Assembly: GCF_964275005.1 (NCBI RefSeq)
Contig: NC_092686.1
Coordinates: 44,948,333 to 45,012,332, forward strand
Length of the DNA stretch: 64,000 nucleotides
Source of the DNA: Diadema setosum
Lineage: Eukaryota; Echinodermata; Echinoidea; Diadematoida; Diadematidae
Direction: 5' to 3'
Within the stretch, counting starts at the first letter, position 1. Each line of letters begins with the position of its first letter. A program made the translations under genes and the position numbers. Shown here one piece after another: positions 14,926 to 27,247 of the stretch. The notes under the pieces were generated by a model. That model did not search any database. It was given only the letters and a program-made list of their open reading frames with translations, and was not told where the DNA came from.

Positions 14926-17155
14926 AGAGTGGCAGATAGATAAATATATAGGGAGAGAGAGATTGGTGTAGACATCTGATGCCATGCATGAGTAGATAGG
15001 TAGACCACACAACACTAAATTAAAGGCATCGAGATGGAGAAAAGTTTTTTTTTTTTTTTTTTTCAGTGAATGATCTATTGAAATCGCGCTAAGAAATGAT
15101 CACAGTAGCCTGTTGACAGATCAGTCCACCGTGTACTTGCCAATAGGACACATTCATTTTATTTTGCACAGCTATAGCAATAAAAACGCCTGTGTTACTA
15201 TTGTGTGTAGATTTAATTATAACTATGCAGTCTGACTATGGACTATAAAGGGGTTATAGAGTGTCACTATTCAATACTTGCATAAAGACAGTGACAGGAA
15301 AAGTCCTGAAAGTGTTTTCTGGAGCTTGATCTAGGGGTAGCGATGGGGTAGCGATGGTTTGCTTACTCGATTACTCCTTCTTAAAGGGAAAACATCAACC
15401 CTCGCGTATATGTAAAGAACAAACGCTCTGTTCCTTGATTTTTACTCGTGCTCCCATTTGCCAGCACTGAGACTGTAATAAGCAGTCAACCTATGGTGCA
15501 CCGGTAGAAGGTACTATATAGTAACCTGTTGCACGAATCGCGAAACATCAAGCTCAGATACACATGTACTTGGAACCTGCGCTGCACCATTGCCTCATTG
15601 CATTTCGGCTCCGAAAGCGGAAATACTTATAACAGTTGTGACAACGGATTAAGCGTTGATTGTGAATATTCTGAGGATGAGGAACAGTTTGTTTGGCAAG
15701 ATTAGAGAAGCTATTTTTGGGCATGCATTTTTTTTTCTCCAAAATAGGCCTGTAAGGCGAATGACTGTGAGAGTGGCTGTCAGCGCGTTTGAACACCTAC
15801 CGACATGAAACGCGAACCGCTTATGTTGGGGAATTAATGTAACCTAGCATTGGGACACGCGCTGTGCTTTCAAAGCATTATATTCGGTTGTGTCAGAGCG
15901 AGCTTCTAGGATATGCATGCAGGATAGTTACATGTAAAATGACAATAGTAAAAAGACTAGACGAGAAAGGAGACTATGTATATGTAATTACAATGCCAGA
16001 CAAGATCATCTGCCTCTGAATTGTTGTTATGGAAACGTCTTCGATGCAACGGTCCATCACTGTGTAAAGTGTAAAGTGGATCACATGTTGTTATTTCTTA
16101 TATTGCGAATGAGTCATGTGTTTCCATGATACATGATTAAAGGAGCTCCAGCAGAGAAATCCTTCTCTCACCTGTTTCGGGCAAGGCGGTATTACAAGTT
16201 TACAAAGCTGAAATTCAGCTGCCTCGTTGTACATACATGACAGATCTATTACAGTAGCTGGTAGAAGAGGTCGTGGAGACCTTTTAATTTTAAGTGGTAA
16301 AATGTAGATCCAGTAGTGTATTCCCTTAACGTCAAACAGCCTTCGAAAATTGTTACAATGAACTTCAATGCGATTTGATCATTCTTGACACGAGTCGTAA
16401 AAAATCTACAAGGATCCTGCTATCATGTGATCAAAATTTTCAGACATTGACTGACGTGGCGATAATGTGTGGAAATTTTGATATCACTGTGTATAAGTCA
16501 TTGCTCTGTATTACTACGTCCTTTTCCCTGATTTGCGAAGCCAAATCCCTCATTAACTTTTCGCGATACATGCAGAAATACAGTAGCATATTAACCTTGT
16601 TATTTAAACCGATTATAATATAAATCTCCAAATGGGAGAGAGCATTATCTACGATTATTGCGTTGTGTTACAGAAGACAAGTTGGATAGAGATTCGTGGT
16701 GAAGAGGAATTTCTGTTTTTCTACGATACATTATAAACTAATTACAAGCTCTTCCTCCTCAAGAGCTGAAGTGTTAGATCGCCGTCCTTCAAGATGTTGC
16801 AGACATTTGACGTTGCTCTAGTCTCCTCAAAGGCTCCAGCACGGATTAACCCCGTAAGACAAGGGAAGGTGGGGAAGGATGAGGATCGAAGCGGCTGAGA
16901 TTTGTTGACCGCGGAGTTCATGCCCCATCTTGTTACCATGACGACAATCAAAGCATCGCGAGACTATCTCCGAGAAGAGGATCGGAGCTACATACTAGCT
17001 GTTCTTGCGTTGCTTATATAATATGGCAAAGTAATTTTATTCAATTGTAACTATGCAGCATAATGGTTATCTCCATTAGGTGACTATAGTACAGATGGCT
17101 CCCATACTAGTCTTGGTAAACCTCGTATTTCAATTTTAGGATCATTTTCACTTAC
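14926..17155. other. Non-coding, nothing firmly recognised
   Basis: AT-rich sequence with a 20-bp T run near 15044. A 69-codon minus-strand frame (16742-16951) has ordinary composition but no convincing splice acceptor and no known domain, so it is not called. Confidence 0.4.
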
Positions 17156-17364
17156 AGCTGCCTTCCAAATATAAGCGGTGCAGATGACCAAGCAAGGGTA
17201 ATACATTCGGAAAGGATACTGCCTGTCCATGATATGGCTTGCAGAACAGCAGGCTTTCTGAGTTTGCTTCTTTTCCTTTTCTTTTTTCTTTTTTTAGATC
17301 TCACGGATATTTTACCAGCGGAATCGATTGTGTACACTGTATAACGCTGTATTCGCGTAGTCAT
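17156..17364 (-). CDS. Possible first coding exon, unrecognised
   Basis: On the minus strand an ATG at 17364-17362 (G at -3) opens a frame of 69 codons that runs into a strong donor, GTAAGT, at 17155-17150. The next in-frame codon past the splice is a stop, as expected for an exon boundary. The frame has a Lys/Arg-rich stretch from an A-rich tract (residues 23-37) followed by a moderately hydrophobic C-terminal part ending in APLIFGRQ. The exon end (AGCT before GTAAGT) is not consensus, no downstream partner exon was identified, and I recognise no domain. The donor may be chance. Confidence 0.22.
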
Positions 17365-17962
17365 GACGCTATCGTATTTTTTTTTTTCATTTTGTTTTTG
17401 TAATTTGATTCTTTTAATGGCTCAAGAACCAGATGATTTGTAATTTAAAGTAGCTACACTATTGCAGCGATCAACAAAATGTCAGGTCATTTGTTAATGC
17501 CATGTTTGGTAGCAACGATGCAATGTCGGTCTTGTACTGTAGGCCCTATGTACTTGGTCACAATGAGCTCTCCGTACTATCCAGGTAGCCTATATCGTTG
17601 GTATTCTCCCAGCTAGGGCCCCACCTGTTTAAATTAACGTTTGTGTACAAACTACCGCACCCATCGGCGAAGCACTTCTATCTAGTTTATTGCATTCACG
17701 CGTAAGCAGTTGAAAAATGGATGACTATTATTACTCGAGTATTTCAAAAGGGGGATTTTCACAGAGTGATGTCAAGGGCATCGTAGCCACAATAAACAGT
17801 GACCTCTTGGGAGAAAAGCCGCGGTAGCCAAGCTCTTTATTGTTATGTTACAGATTTCACTCACCCAGACCCCCGGTAATGGCCGCACTGCAAATACATG
17901 TATTACAGAATTTGGGACTGAGTATATAGCGATATAGAGTGGTAATACTGCATTCACAGGAA
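17365..17962. other. Non-coding, nothing recognised
   Basis: Ordinary AT-rich sequence with T runs near 17377 and no exon or repeat identified. Confidence 0.4.
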
Positions 17963-18351
17963 CTTTAAAGGGTTTTACATAGTTTTGGTTGAGACCTAAT
18001 TTCAGGTTTCTAACATTTTTGGTGAGATAATGAGAAACCTCTTATGAAATATAAAAGAACATATAATTCCAAAAGGAATTCAAATATTTGTTTGATGTAA
18101 ATTGGTTTTGAAATGTCCAAAACAGAGCGATTCTGGAAAGTGTGGGACCCACACTTTTGACGATCCAATCGCTTTGTTTTACTTTGTTTTTGGATGTTTC
18201 AGTCATTCCAAACCCGATTTTCATCAAATAAACTTTGAATTCCTCTTAGAATGGTATGCTCTGTACTATTTCATGAGTGTTTTCTTGGTATCTCGCAAAA
18301 GTTAAAAGCCCAATTCTCATCTCCACCAATATACTGTACCATCCCTTTACG
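17963..18351. mobile_element. MITE-1 copy A, palindromic
   Basis: Starts CTTTAAAGGG and ends CCATCCCTTTAC. It is a near-complete foldback: two arms of about 190 bp meet at AAAGTGTGGG-A-CCCACACTTT (18137-18157). Diagnostic arm phrases shared with the other copies are GAGATAATGAGAAACC, TGGTTTTGAAATG and TCATCAAATAAACTTTG. TTAA-type sequence at the ends may be target site. Non-coding, so it would depend on a transposase elsewhere. Confidence 0.85.
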
Positions 18352-19799
18352 GTGTCTTTTCCGAAATACATGTTCGTAAAGCTTGTGCAAACTCTAATGC
18401 CAACAAGGGCATGCTGGTGATGTATATAAACAGAGTTGACTTGTTTCAATGCAGGAAAATGTCAATTTTTTTCCGATTGAAGTCATTTGTAATTAAACTG
18501 ATTTTGAGTAGAATAAGCATATTGAAGTAGAGAACAGCGATCCCATATCTTTCTCTTCATTCCCTGTGGTTGCTATCTTTTAAAAAGTATCAAGAAAACT
18601 ACATAATTATAAACTGTCCACGCACATAGTGAGTTTATTTTGCAGCATGGCTCACTATTCGTTCTCTTTATATCCATGTACCGTCACCAGTGTTTGAGGT
18701 CTAATAACACAAAAGTGTGGATGGATGATAAGTCCATTTCCAGAATGTCCTCGCAACTCATAATCTCTCAGAACGCGCGTGGATAAAGAATGCTGGTGGA
18801 AAGAACTTGTTGGCCTCGAATAATAGAATCAAAAGAAAAGGAGTTCTTACCTTTAGTCTACATTGTATCTACCATGGTGCTGCTGCAGTGGATAAAGAAA
18901 CACTATGCGACAAGCAAGAAGTGACATGTGTTGAGTCCACCAAAACAAAGAAAGTAGTTTCAAAGGAGAAACAACGAACGCAACTGATTGACTCATTTTG
19001 TTGATATCACCTTTTTAGCAGAATACGGGCAAATGATAATAGAGCAGAAACAATAACTTAACCCTCATGTGATATCGCATCGGCATGACATATCCAGCTC
19101 CTGTGTTTCTAAACTGGAAGCGCGTCTGCTAACCTTGACCTGTAGAAAATCCTTTTAATGCCTGTAAAGCTTAGGATTACTTTCGAACACAACTCAACAT
19201 TGATGACAATAATGTTTATGTTTTCAGTTTTACTATACATGTAGTTGCTTCCCATAATTGGACTTTGTAGGGTCATGGCGGAAAATGGTGTAACTTCTCT
19301 CTTAAATAGTGTTTTCTTTTCTTTTCTTTTTTTTTTAGGGAAAGGATCCCTCGAAAAAGGTCTCGCTCTCGAAAAAAAAATATTAATTCAACACTCGTAT
19401 AGTGAAAGTTAAGCTGATGGTGTAGGTCCTATAAACCCATTGTGAATCAATAGTCAACGGACTGGAAACCGAGGACCAGAAGATAAAGGATTTAAAGAAA
19501 ATGGTGATTACAACAACTGCTTACAAGCGTTTATTTGGGCAAGGAGAATCACAGAAGTGAAAGTAGAAAGTAACTATCATTAAGCGGTTTGATGGGATAT
19601 TCACTATAGCTTCAGACTCAGAAGGAGACGAAGGTATACTCGATGAATAGTAGAAGGTCATCTGATAGTTACTCAGCATTCAGATTTTCCACTCTCTCTC
19701 CCATCGAGACCCTCGTGCGTCAAATATTCATGTCCATTTCAATGTGGATACCTTGAGGAGATATCTTGTCTATTGATACTGACTGGTTCAGGCTGGGTG
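18352..19799. other. Non-coding, nothing recognised
   Basis: AT-rich sequence with an A/T-run region at 19315-19385. A 65-codon frame at 18807-19004 has no splice support or domain. Confidence 0.4.
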
Positions 19800-19916
19800 T
19801 ATAGTCCTACAATATAATAAGACTGGAAGGATTGTGGTTATAGTCCCACAATTTAGTAAGACTGGAAGGATTGTGGTTATAGTTCCACAATATAGTAAGA
19901 CTGGAAGGATTGGGGT
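19800..19916. repeat. Three tandem 39-bp units beside a MITE
   Basis: Units at 19800-19838, 19839-19877 and 19878-19916 share TATAGTCCCACAATATAGTA followed by AGACTGGAAGGATTGTGGT with a few substitutions. The last unit abuts the end of MITE-1 copy B, so the array formed exactly at the edge of the element. Confidence 0.9.
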
Positions 19917-20303
19917 TAAAGGGATAGTACAGTATTGGTGGAGATGAGAATTGGGCTTTTAACTTTTTGCGAGATACCAAGAAAACATTTATGAAATAGT
20001 ACAGAACATACCATTTTAGGAGGAATTCAAAGTTTATTTGATGAAAATCGGGTTTGGAATGGCTGAGACATCCAAAAATAAAGCAAAACAAAGCAATCGT
20101 GATAAAGTGTGGGTCCCACACTTTATTAGAACCGCTCTTTTTTGGATATCTCAGCCATTTCAAAACCAATTTTCATCAAAGAAACGTTGAATTCCTCATA
20201 GAATTACATGCTCTTTCATATTTCATAAGAGGTTTCTCATTATCTCACCAAAAATGCTAGAAACCTGAAATTAGGTCTCAACCAAAACTATATGATCCCT
20301 TTA
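19915..20303. mobile_element. MITE-1 copy B, reverse orientation
   Basis: Begins TTAAAGGGATAGTAC and ends GATCCCTTTAAG. Its left arm is the reverse complement of the right arm of copy A, so the two lie in opposite orientation. The arms meet at TAAAGTGTGGG-T-CCCACACTTTA (20103-20125), a perfect 11-bp central palindrome. Non-coding. Confidence 0.87.
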
Positions 20304-21949
20304 AGATGTAGAAGCAAACTTTGCGACGATTTTGTTCGATGAGGAAACTTAAAGCATTCCTTTGATTGATATTCATCATAGCTCTGAGGTCAAGACATCA
20401 GTTAACAAATGAAATCATGATATAAGCGCCAGCTGATATCGATTTTCGTCTAACAGTAAACGTCTTCATAATTGTTTGAGGGCTGTTCAGGCAAGTTTTA
20501 TTTTACCTCGATGTGCATACACTCTGTATAGACACATCCTGACGCTGCCTCTCAGGAATGCAAGCATCAACACTGATCGATGCATGGTTTCTCTACGTTG
20601 CTCCTTAGGCAAGACATATTCACATATCACATTATAGCTTTGTAATATTCGAGAGTCGACGTTTACTAGAAATGAAAGCTTTTTGACACTGTTTTAAAAT
20701 GTTTGAATACTTTTCATAAAAAAGAGAAATTAGTGAGAAACGTGAAACAATTAGACGCACTTTCATCAAGATAGGCCCACGTATAAATGAGTAAAAGCCG
20801 TCAAGAAGAGATGTCAGTGATTTGCCTTGTGGAGAAGAGGTGAATAACGATCAAAAATAAGAATTTTGACATGCAAACAACTCAATAATGACTTAAGGAG
20901 TGTCTGATGAAGTAACAATTCAGTTCGTCGAACCCTGATCAAAACACCTGCATTCTTGTTAACCATGCAGGGTAAACTGATGCGTATTCTCATGACTATG
21001 TTCGACTGCGATGACGTTACAAAGTGTAAAATATCTATGGTATTAACAGATTCACGAGTCACAGGCTAGCAACAGGGAGGTGTTCCCACCTCCCTCGTCC
21101 CTGTAACCAGGAACGAGCTTAGAATTGAAGTCATTGGTCACGTTTCCACCTATAAGGACTAAACTCATTCACGGTACATGTTTTAATCACCTTATACCCC
21201 GTACACCATGATCGGATATGAACACATAACCTTTGATTTAATGGCATTTTGTTCTCCTTTTACCAGTGATCTCACTCAGGCAGGTTTAGTTTCAATAAAG
21301 TTGTTTGGCTTGAACATAACATGATTATCCGATTATCCGACGAGTTGTCAGTAGTCCAGATTAAAAGAATGCGTTGATTGTGTAAATCTTGCAGGCATGC
21401 GTCTTTAGAAACACGACATTACTGAGGAAGAATTGAGGAAGATTAAAGTTTTCCTGTGTGTAGCTATGCACGGTTGTAACATCTAGGCCTACAACTTATC
21501 AACGACTTGGGCAAAACTTGGGCAGAAGAACAAGAAATGCTCTTGCCATCTGAAAGAATTAATTAAGCAGGATATTGTGTCAGCAGATCTATTGCGGCCA
21601 CAATAACTGCGAGTTATAATCAGATGCTTTTAATTCATGATGAGGCTGATTCGATATTGGTAACATCATGGTCATTGTTCGTTAGTTGTGAAGTCAACGG
21701 CAGAGCAAAATGCAGGCTAAAACCCCATGAATCCACAGGACGACGGCATGACACGCGCTCGCGTCCTAAACCCGGCTCATGTAAGTCAAGGCCATGACCG
21801 AAAACACGTGTCGGCATTTAGTCACGTGAATGTTAATTATGTATATTAATAGATAGCGTGCATAAAACGCTGTTGGTGACTGCGTGACGTATTTCGTAAT
21901 AGTCTGAGACTACCTGTGTGCCATGAGGACATATAGGGCCAAAATAACC
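20304..21949. other. Non-coding, one short hairpin
   Basis: Holds the GGGAGGTG hairpin at 21073. No exon, RNA gene or long repeat is otherwise supported. Confidence 0.4.
21073..21096. repeat. AGGGAGGTG hairpin
   Basis: Perfect 9-bp inverted repeat AGGGAGGTG (21074-21082) / CACCTCCCT (21087-21095) with loop TTCC. It is the clearest member of the dispersed GGGAGGTG hairpin set in this window. Confidence 0.72.
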
Positions 21950-22320
21950 ATATAGGGGAATTCCGGACCAGTTAGAAGTAAGTCTGATATGAAAGATTAA
22001 TAGTTTATAAGTACAACAGAGAAAATTTGATCAAAATCGGTAAAAAAAAGATAAGGAAGTTATGAAATTGTGAATTTTCGCTAATTTGCACAAAATACAT
22101 GAGTGATGTCATCGTCTCTCTCATAACCATAATAGTTTGTACACAAAATCTTGAAATGACCCCCTCCGCTTTTACGCAAATATGTCCCAATCTCAAATCC
22201 TGATATATCTGACTGATCATTCTTTTCTTTATTCAGCCTGGATTAAAAAATCCTTTTGCAGAAATGGAATAATTTTGCGATGTCACAGAAAAAAGAAGAA
22301 GAAGAAAGATATAACAAAAA
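21950..22320. mobile_element. Family-2 MITE, partial or diverged
   Basis: The left end, GGGGAATTCCGGACCAGTTA followed by AGTAAGTCTG, is the inverted match of the right end of the element at 45085-45696. Inner phrases AAAGTTATGAAATTGTGAA-like, GTGATGTCATC and AATAGTTTGTACACAAAATC are also shared with that copy. A clear right arm was not found here, so the copy may be truncated. Non-coding. Confidence 0.65.
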
Positions 22321-22569
22321 TCTGAAACCTCTCGACCTTGCATTTTGTATCACTTTGATTGGCTTACATGATAGACCATGAAAACAGAGAGCTCATTTTC
22401 AATGTCCGGAAAAAATGTAAGATTTTAGATTTCCTTTGCATGATCTAGATCACAAAGGGCGTGTAGACAATGATTTTAAAAATCATAATTAAAACTCGTA
22501 ACTTTTGAACTAAATTTTTCCTGATTTTTTTTTTCTGAAGTCTTCCTCGAATGCAGTCTTGGTTGACAT

Positions 22570-23034
22570 GGTTGAGATGCAGTTACGGTTTAGATGGGTA
22601 TTGAGGTTTCCAACTGTTTTTGGGATGGGGATTGAGGTTTCCAACGGTTTATTATTATCATTATTATTATTTAAGATAATGAGAAACTGCTAATGAAACA
22701 TGAAAAGGCGTATAATTCGAAGAGGAATTCAATTATTTGATGAAAATTGGTTTTGAAATGGCTGAGATATCCAAAACAAAGCGATTCTAATAAAAGGTGA
22801 GACCTGCCTTTTATTAGGAGCGCTTTGTTTCACTTTGTGTGTTTTTTGTTGTTGTTGATATCTCAGCCATTTCAAAACTGATTTTCATCAAATAAACTTT
22901 GAATTCCTCTTAGAAGCATAAAATGCTTTTAACTTTTCCAAAAGTGGTTTCCAAGCAGGCCTATCTCGCAAAAAAAAAAAGTTAAAAGCTGAATTCTCAC
23001 CTCAACCCCTACTTTACACCTACTGTACACTTTA
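22570..23034. mobile_element. MITE-1 copy C, disrupted left end
   Basis: The inner arms GATAATGAGAAACTGCTAAT and CAAATAAACTTTGAATTCC, and the paired TTTTGAAATGGCTGAGATAT / ATATCTCAGCCATTTC phrases, identify the family. The left end carries two TTGAGGTTTCCAAC repeats (22603 and 22632) and a TTATTATTATC run before the arm. The right end is ...TACTGTACACTTTAACG. The palindrome centre is CTAATAAAAGG / CCTTTTATTAG-like. Confidence 0.8.
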
Positions 23035-26000
23035 ACGTTTCACTGCTCTTTCTGCATCCACGAAATTGATAAACACATTCGAAGGAGTGATTTCAGAGAA
23101 CAAGCTTTTCACGCGCCCATTGCAATGTATAGGACCTACATGTATGGGATACGTACAGCATGTTCCATCGAGGCAACTTTCCCGTTGTAACTTGCCTTAG
23201 TCATTCTCTCGTACTGATTGTGCATTATTTATCGCAACCTCAGCTTCTCACACACATACTTGTGTAGAAAAACGCAGCCACGAACATTTCAGCATTTGAC
23301 GTGCCTTTTCAGTAATCACATTCCTTATTGTCGCAAGGATGGGCAGGGACAATACAATGTGTGAGGTCACACCATCAAAATCACTATTCGTGGCAGATCC
23401 ACAACAAATATCATTATTATGTGCTCTGTTGGATAGAATGTTGAGATGTGCCGCCCTTTATTGTCGTGGTCTCTGAAAGTTGCATGACTTCAAATACCAT
23501 ATCACAAAATAGTTTGTTTGTTTGTTTGTTTGTTTTTTTCTTCAAGAACAGGCAAAACGAAACAGACACTATAATGCTCGCCGAACGAAACGGCATGTTC
23601 TTCAACAGACATTCATTCACTTTTGATTATTGATATCCGACCTCCAAAACACATCTAATAATGAACATTACATAATTCTCATGTTCACTGAATCAAATGG
23701 TGACATATCAGTTACGAAAGTTATGGTCACAGGCCTACTATTGTCACTCATGAAATAATTCTAGAGCTGTGGCAATTATGCGTTGTGTTGACCAAAAATA
23801 TGAAATTTCATATCTCTTTGGCATGTCAAAAGGAGAGCTTCTCATTATATCATATTATCATACTGTTTAGACTGATTATTTTGAGATAAATGATATTCAA
23901 TACCTTTCCCATTCCATGTCGGATTATGATAACTGAATAATGATTTTACTCTGATGCTGACTTCAGGCAGCAGGAGCATGGAATGCCTCTCGACTCTCAA
24001 GAACAATGTAGAAAATGTCTTTTGGAATGATTTATGCATGACATCCGATCTATGTATTATTAGGAAAAGAGGAACTTCCTATATTACAGATTTTATTACT
24101 CCTTCATATCACTTAATTATATCATTAATGACTTCAATGTTTTTATAAATCAAGAGGCTTGGAAGTACTTTCCATGAACTTCATGATTTTTCCCACAGAC
24201 GCATATACCGCGAGAGTGGATTTATTCTCCCGAGAAAACTGACGTGTCTAATGAAAAGTGTTACATGAAATTCAGGAGATCAATGGAAATCCGGGCGATT
24301 GGAAGATTTGACTGGGAAGGTTATGGACGTGTAGAGACCTAAAACCTCAAAAGTTGATCACACTTTATCACTGTCAAAACGATGATCGTGCAAATCACCG
24401 CAGAGATTGCTAGCACCTAAAGATGACTGCGCTGTACTTGACGGCAAGCGTTCCCTGCAGTTATCCAATGGGTAAAGATACAAGGGGGAAGAATTCCACC
24501 ATTTTCATAACTCATTGTAACAAATCCAGCTTAACCATACGACGTTTTTACCATCGAACATTGCACAAACGATAACCGGGACTCTGTATAACTGTTGGTG
24601 TCAATGACAATGCCATGTTCATCATTTTCGTGAAATTTAGTCTAGTAGTAGCTGGTTGAAAAATATAAAGGATTGGACCAGGATGACGATGCCGTATCTC
24701 CTCATGATCTGCCAACCGAACGACCTGGAGAACAACTTCTGCATCTTCATCGTGTCCTTTCAACGACCCCAGTGGTTATGGGTAGATTGGTTGATTGATT
24801 GAGTAGTCGTAAACCGATTAGCAGCTACAGTGTTATATAGTAGACTGGGTAGTACAATACATTACAGCAACGAACATGAGATTTCGAGATAAGAAAAAAA
24901 TACCCCCCCCCCCCCGAAAAATAAAAGAGAGGAAAGTACATCATAATATGCATGGGTCTCCCTGTAGTACTACATTCATACGCTAGCACTAGTACTAGTC
25001 CTGCCGCGAATCTTGAAGCGTTGATTTTGTCTCAAGGCTATACATGGAGAGCGTATGGAAAGGCGCAAACATGTTGCAGTGCTGCTCAAGACAGTCTGGG
25101 GTTTGCGAAGGTAACGTATTTACTTTCCCCTCTATAGCCATGGTGGCTGAGAAGTGAATAGCTAGGAAGATTACCTCGCCTCCAACCAGCCTCTGCAAGG
25201 ACAGGAGGCGCTACCACTTGTTGAAGAGAGAACCAATCCATTTTTTTTTTTTTTTTTTTTTTTTGCGTGGGTGAACTGTTTGCATGAAATCTTAATACCC
25301 TCATGAAGAGTCACTACATTTTCATGCTCCATTTGTGCTAGATTCAAAATGGAAGGAAACTTTGGCCGGGGACAAACCCAACAACAACAATAGAAGAAAG
25401 AAACTACAGCCTGCTTAGAGCTCGCCCAGACAGAATGTCGAATTTTATGATCCCTATAATGTAGCTGCAGTTTAGTATTAATCAAAGTAATGGTATTGTG
25501 TATATTTTCCTCTTTGGCTGTGCACATGATGATCTTTATAAAAAGAAATTAGCACAGATTGTGTATGGGTGCTATACAAGCTATGTAAGCCAGCATTTCG
25601 ACTAGGATTTTAGAACAGGCAACAAAAATCAGAGTCTAAGAATTTTCAGTTCGCATCGTATTAGGTTCAGGCCACTCCATCAACGGCAAACAGCATGAGT
25701 CGTTGCCAAGGCAACGAGAAGTTTACGGTTGCCGATCCCACGCCCAAAACATTAAATCTTTCCTCTCGTTGTAGTTGTTGAGAGCTCGAAGTGAAATGGG
25801 TTTGTCTCAGACCATGTTCAGACCCTATACTCAGGGGTCCTAAGCTTCACTTCTAACAGCAGCTTGGAATGACAGGAATACTGCTACTCAGGAACTTGAT
25901 GAAGAAGCCACTGCACTGATAATATCTCTATGGCTGTCATAATGTGCTTTGGCTATTGCGAGGTTACAGCATGGATGTATTTGAGAGGAAAATGTCCCTC

Positions 26001-27052
26001 TCCACTCCCCCGACAAAATAGAACATGACACTGGTGAACATCGAAGGGAGACCTGTATAATGTATAGCCAAAATGACACTTTCACCCACACGTACTCACT
26101 ATACCCGGACATGACAATTATTATAGGTTCCTCGCATTGGTAGAAGTAGGTATACATTCATAACAGGCATGAAATATCCGAGTTAACCCATTCTTTGGAA
26201 CAGATATCTTCACGCCTGTATTTTGATTTAAAGTAATTAGATAAGGTATATGGAAGTAAAGTAACCTAGAAGAATGGAAGTAACGCTGTGAGGATAATAA
26301 TGACAAACGTACCACAGCAACGCTGACCATCAAAACAATGCATGAGCAAGAGGACTGGTTATGATTCGTCACCTTCTCTCCACCCCCCCCCCCCTCTCTC
26401 TCTCTCCAGCAGAGACAGATAAAATCCGACATGATAAATGTCAAGGTCAAAGGTTAGATTGAAACACTGCTCTATTTCCCTTTTCACATCGGGGATTTCC
26501 AGAAGAGACGAATACCATCTCGAAGGGGGAAAAAGAGAAATAAAACAGAAGAATAAAAACAGATAAATCGACGCGCCCTTTCGAGGAAGTTTCAGCTGAG
26601 TTTGGTATCCGAGATTGAACGTCCAAGTTTATTGGCAGTGATGTGATGCTGCCATTGCATGCCACAACTTTTATTTGTGGATTTTTTTTTTCGAAGCAGC
26701 GAAATTCTTTCAAACTTGTTACTAGCTTAAATACTGACACTTTTACGAGAACGATTTATGTGTCAAGTATCATCTCCTTTGGGTTATCGCATTGGGTTAC
26801 TTTTGTCGTAAATGAACAGGACGGCCAGTGTGCATGCTTGTAATGGCCTGGCCTCTCTAGCACCAGCAAAACCAAAGACGGAAAATGATTAATAACAAAG
26901 ATATGTTCACATCTTCTTTCAGATCAGCATTTATTTCATCCGACCCCACCCCCTTGCGTTGCAAACATACAATTTGTACAGGTAGCGAAAGGAAAAGTAT
27001 GTAAAGGAGTTGCGGAGATATAATATTGTACATTGTAATCCTTTTGTCCTCT
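23035..27052. other. Non-coding, scattered homopolymer runs
   Basis: Contains a GTTT patch near 23515, a C run near 24902-24915, a 24-bp T run at 25241-25264, and a C run plus CT patch near 26382-26405. Several 60-118 codon frames exist on both strands, but none has splice sites with domain support. Confidence 0.4.
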
Positions 27053-27247
27053 CAAGGGGTAATATTGTCTAGGACAATACCCCTTGGACAAACACCCCCA
27101 AACCCTTCCCCTGACCCTAACGCTAATCCTTACCCTCGCCCAAATTCTTACCCTAATCCTATTCCTAACCCAAATTTTCACCCTAAGCCTATATTCCCTG
27201 ATCCTAATCTTTACTCTATCCCTCTCACTAACCGGGGGTAATTGTCA
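27053..27247. repeat. CCCTAA-cored element with hairpin end
   Basis: The left end is an imperfect hairpin (CAAGGGGTAATATTGTC / GGACAATACCCCTTG, 27053-27087). The core (about 27096-27230) is a degenerate array of CCCTAA, TCCTAA and TTACCC units, and the right end is GGGGGTAATTGTC. It is the reverse-orientation relative of 10728-10921. The plus-strand frames rich in P, N and T across it are by-products of the array. Confidence 0.7.

Noticed and set aside
19800..19916. CRISPR array
   Set aside because: The three 39-bp units are contiguous with no spacers, and the sequence is eukaryotic.
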